Below, one piece after another: positions 5,459 to 5,559 of a DNA stretch of 5,559 nucleotides. Positions within the stretch are counted from its first letter, which is position 1. Each line of letters begins with the position of its first letter. The DNA comes from JAULUH01 sp032111745 (GTDB taxonomy: Bacteria > Chloroflexota > Anaerolineae > JAAEKA01): positions 1-5,559 of the forward strand of contig JAULUH010000442.1 of NCBI GenBank assembly GCA_032111745.1, written 5' to 3'. The notes beneath the pieces were generated by a model that saw only the letters and a program-made list of their open reading frames with translations, ran no database searches and was not told the origin of the DNA. Position numbers and translations under genes: made by a program.

Positions 5459-5559
5459 AGCCATCACCCAGACTATCGTCCGCGCCCTGCCGGCGCCCCT
5501 CTACACCCTGCTCTTCCGCATCCTCCGCCGCATGTTGGAGAAGGACGAGCTGCCGGCCC
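5448..5559 (+). CDS. Start of a hypothetical gene running off the window
   Basis: Only 37 residues are visible, beginning MSVEAITQTIVRALP. The segment is amphipathic and helical, with a Leu/Ile-rich face (APLYTLLFRILRRM) and then charged residues (EKDEL), which fits membrane-surface binding or a coiled association. The ATG at 5448 is 11 nt inside the preceding gene in another frame and has no strong ribosome binding site, consistent with coupling. The frame is open to the end of the window. Nothing in the visible part identifies the family; it probably works with the membrane protein before it. Confidence 0.6.
   Translation, partial: MSVEAITQTIVRALPAPLYTLLFRILRRMLEKDELPA

Noticed and set aside
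4811..5467. Minus-strand N-terminal extension of the PilZ-like gene
   Set aside because: The frame is open but runs antisense to the 95-residue membrane-protein gene and through the promoter region. The strong GGAGGAGG site fixes the start at 4810.
1..5559. CRISPR array, tRNA or insertion sequence
   Set aside because: No regularly repeated 20-40 bp units, no cloverleaf with a TTCGA-type arm, and no transposase-like protein were found.

Overview
The window is GC-rich, with GC-heavy third codon positions in the real genes, and its only AT-rich stretches lie between genes. No rRNA, tRNA or housekeeping gene is present, so the host is inferred weakly. A DUF3987-type replication protein next to a CHC2 zinc-finger primase is common in mobile or integrated elements of GC-rich bacteria, and the DUF3987 form here resembles versions I associate with Chloroflexota. 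My best reading is the replication module of a plasmid, integrated element or prophage-like island in such a bacterium; the taxon is a guess.

Layout. Positions 1-222 hold no convincing gene but carry three spaced CCTATCC motifs inside an inverted repeat. From right to left on the minus strand come: a 288-residue protein with a PilZ-like patch (4810-3944), ending at a clear intrinsic terminator; a DUF3987-like ATPase/helicase-type protein (3711-2215); a roughly 250-bp AT-rich intergenic segment with nested inverted repeats; a CHC2 primase-like protein with Toprim-type motifs (1862-810); a 73-residue protein with a CxxC pair (829-608); and a Cys-rich 131-residue protein (618-223). The last three overlap by 20 and 11 nt and look like one translationally coupled unit.

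At the right end the direction changes. A plus-strand promoter (TTGCCA-17-TATACT) overlapped by a TTGGCAAA/TTTGCCAA dyad drives a 95-residue three-helix membrane protein (5171-5458), which overlaps the start of a further gene that leaves the window. The 360-bp divergent region 4811-5170 also holds a long, highly structured leader for the PilZ-like gene.

How it may fit together: primase and DUF3987 protein would carry out or control replication initiation of the element, and the AT-rich segment between them (1929-2194) is the best candidate in the window for an origin or a control site. The small Cys-rich proteins are probably accessory. The PilZ-like gene and the membrane-protein operon form a separate, divergently transcribed pair with candidate shared operators. 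The strongest oddities are the 34-bp inverted repeat around the AT-rich core, the mutually exclusive hairpins in the 4811-4990 leader, and a 21-bp repeat shared by two distant intergenic regions.
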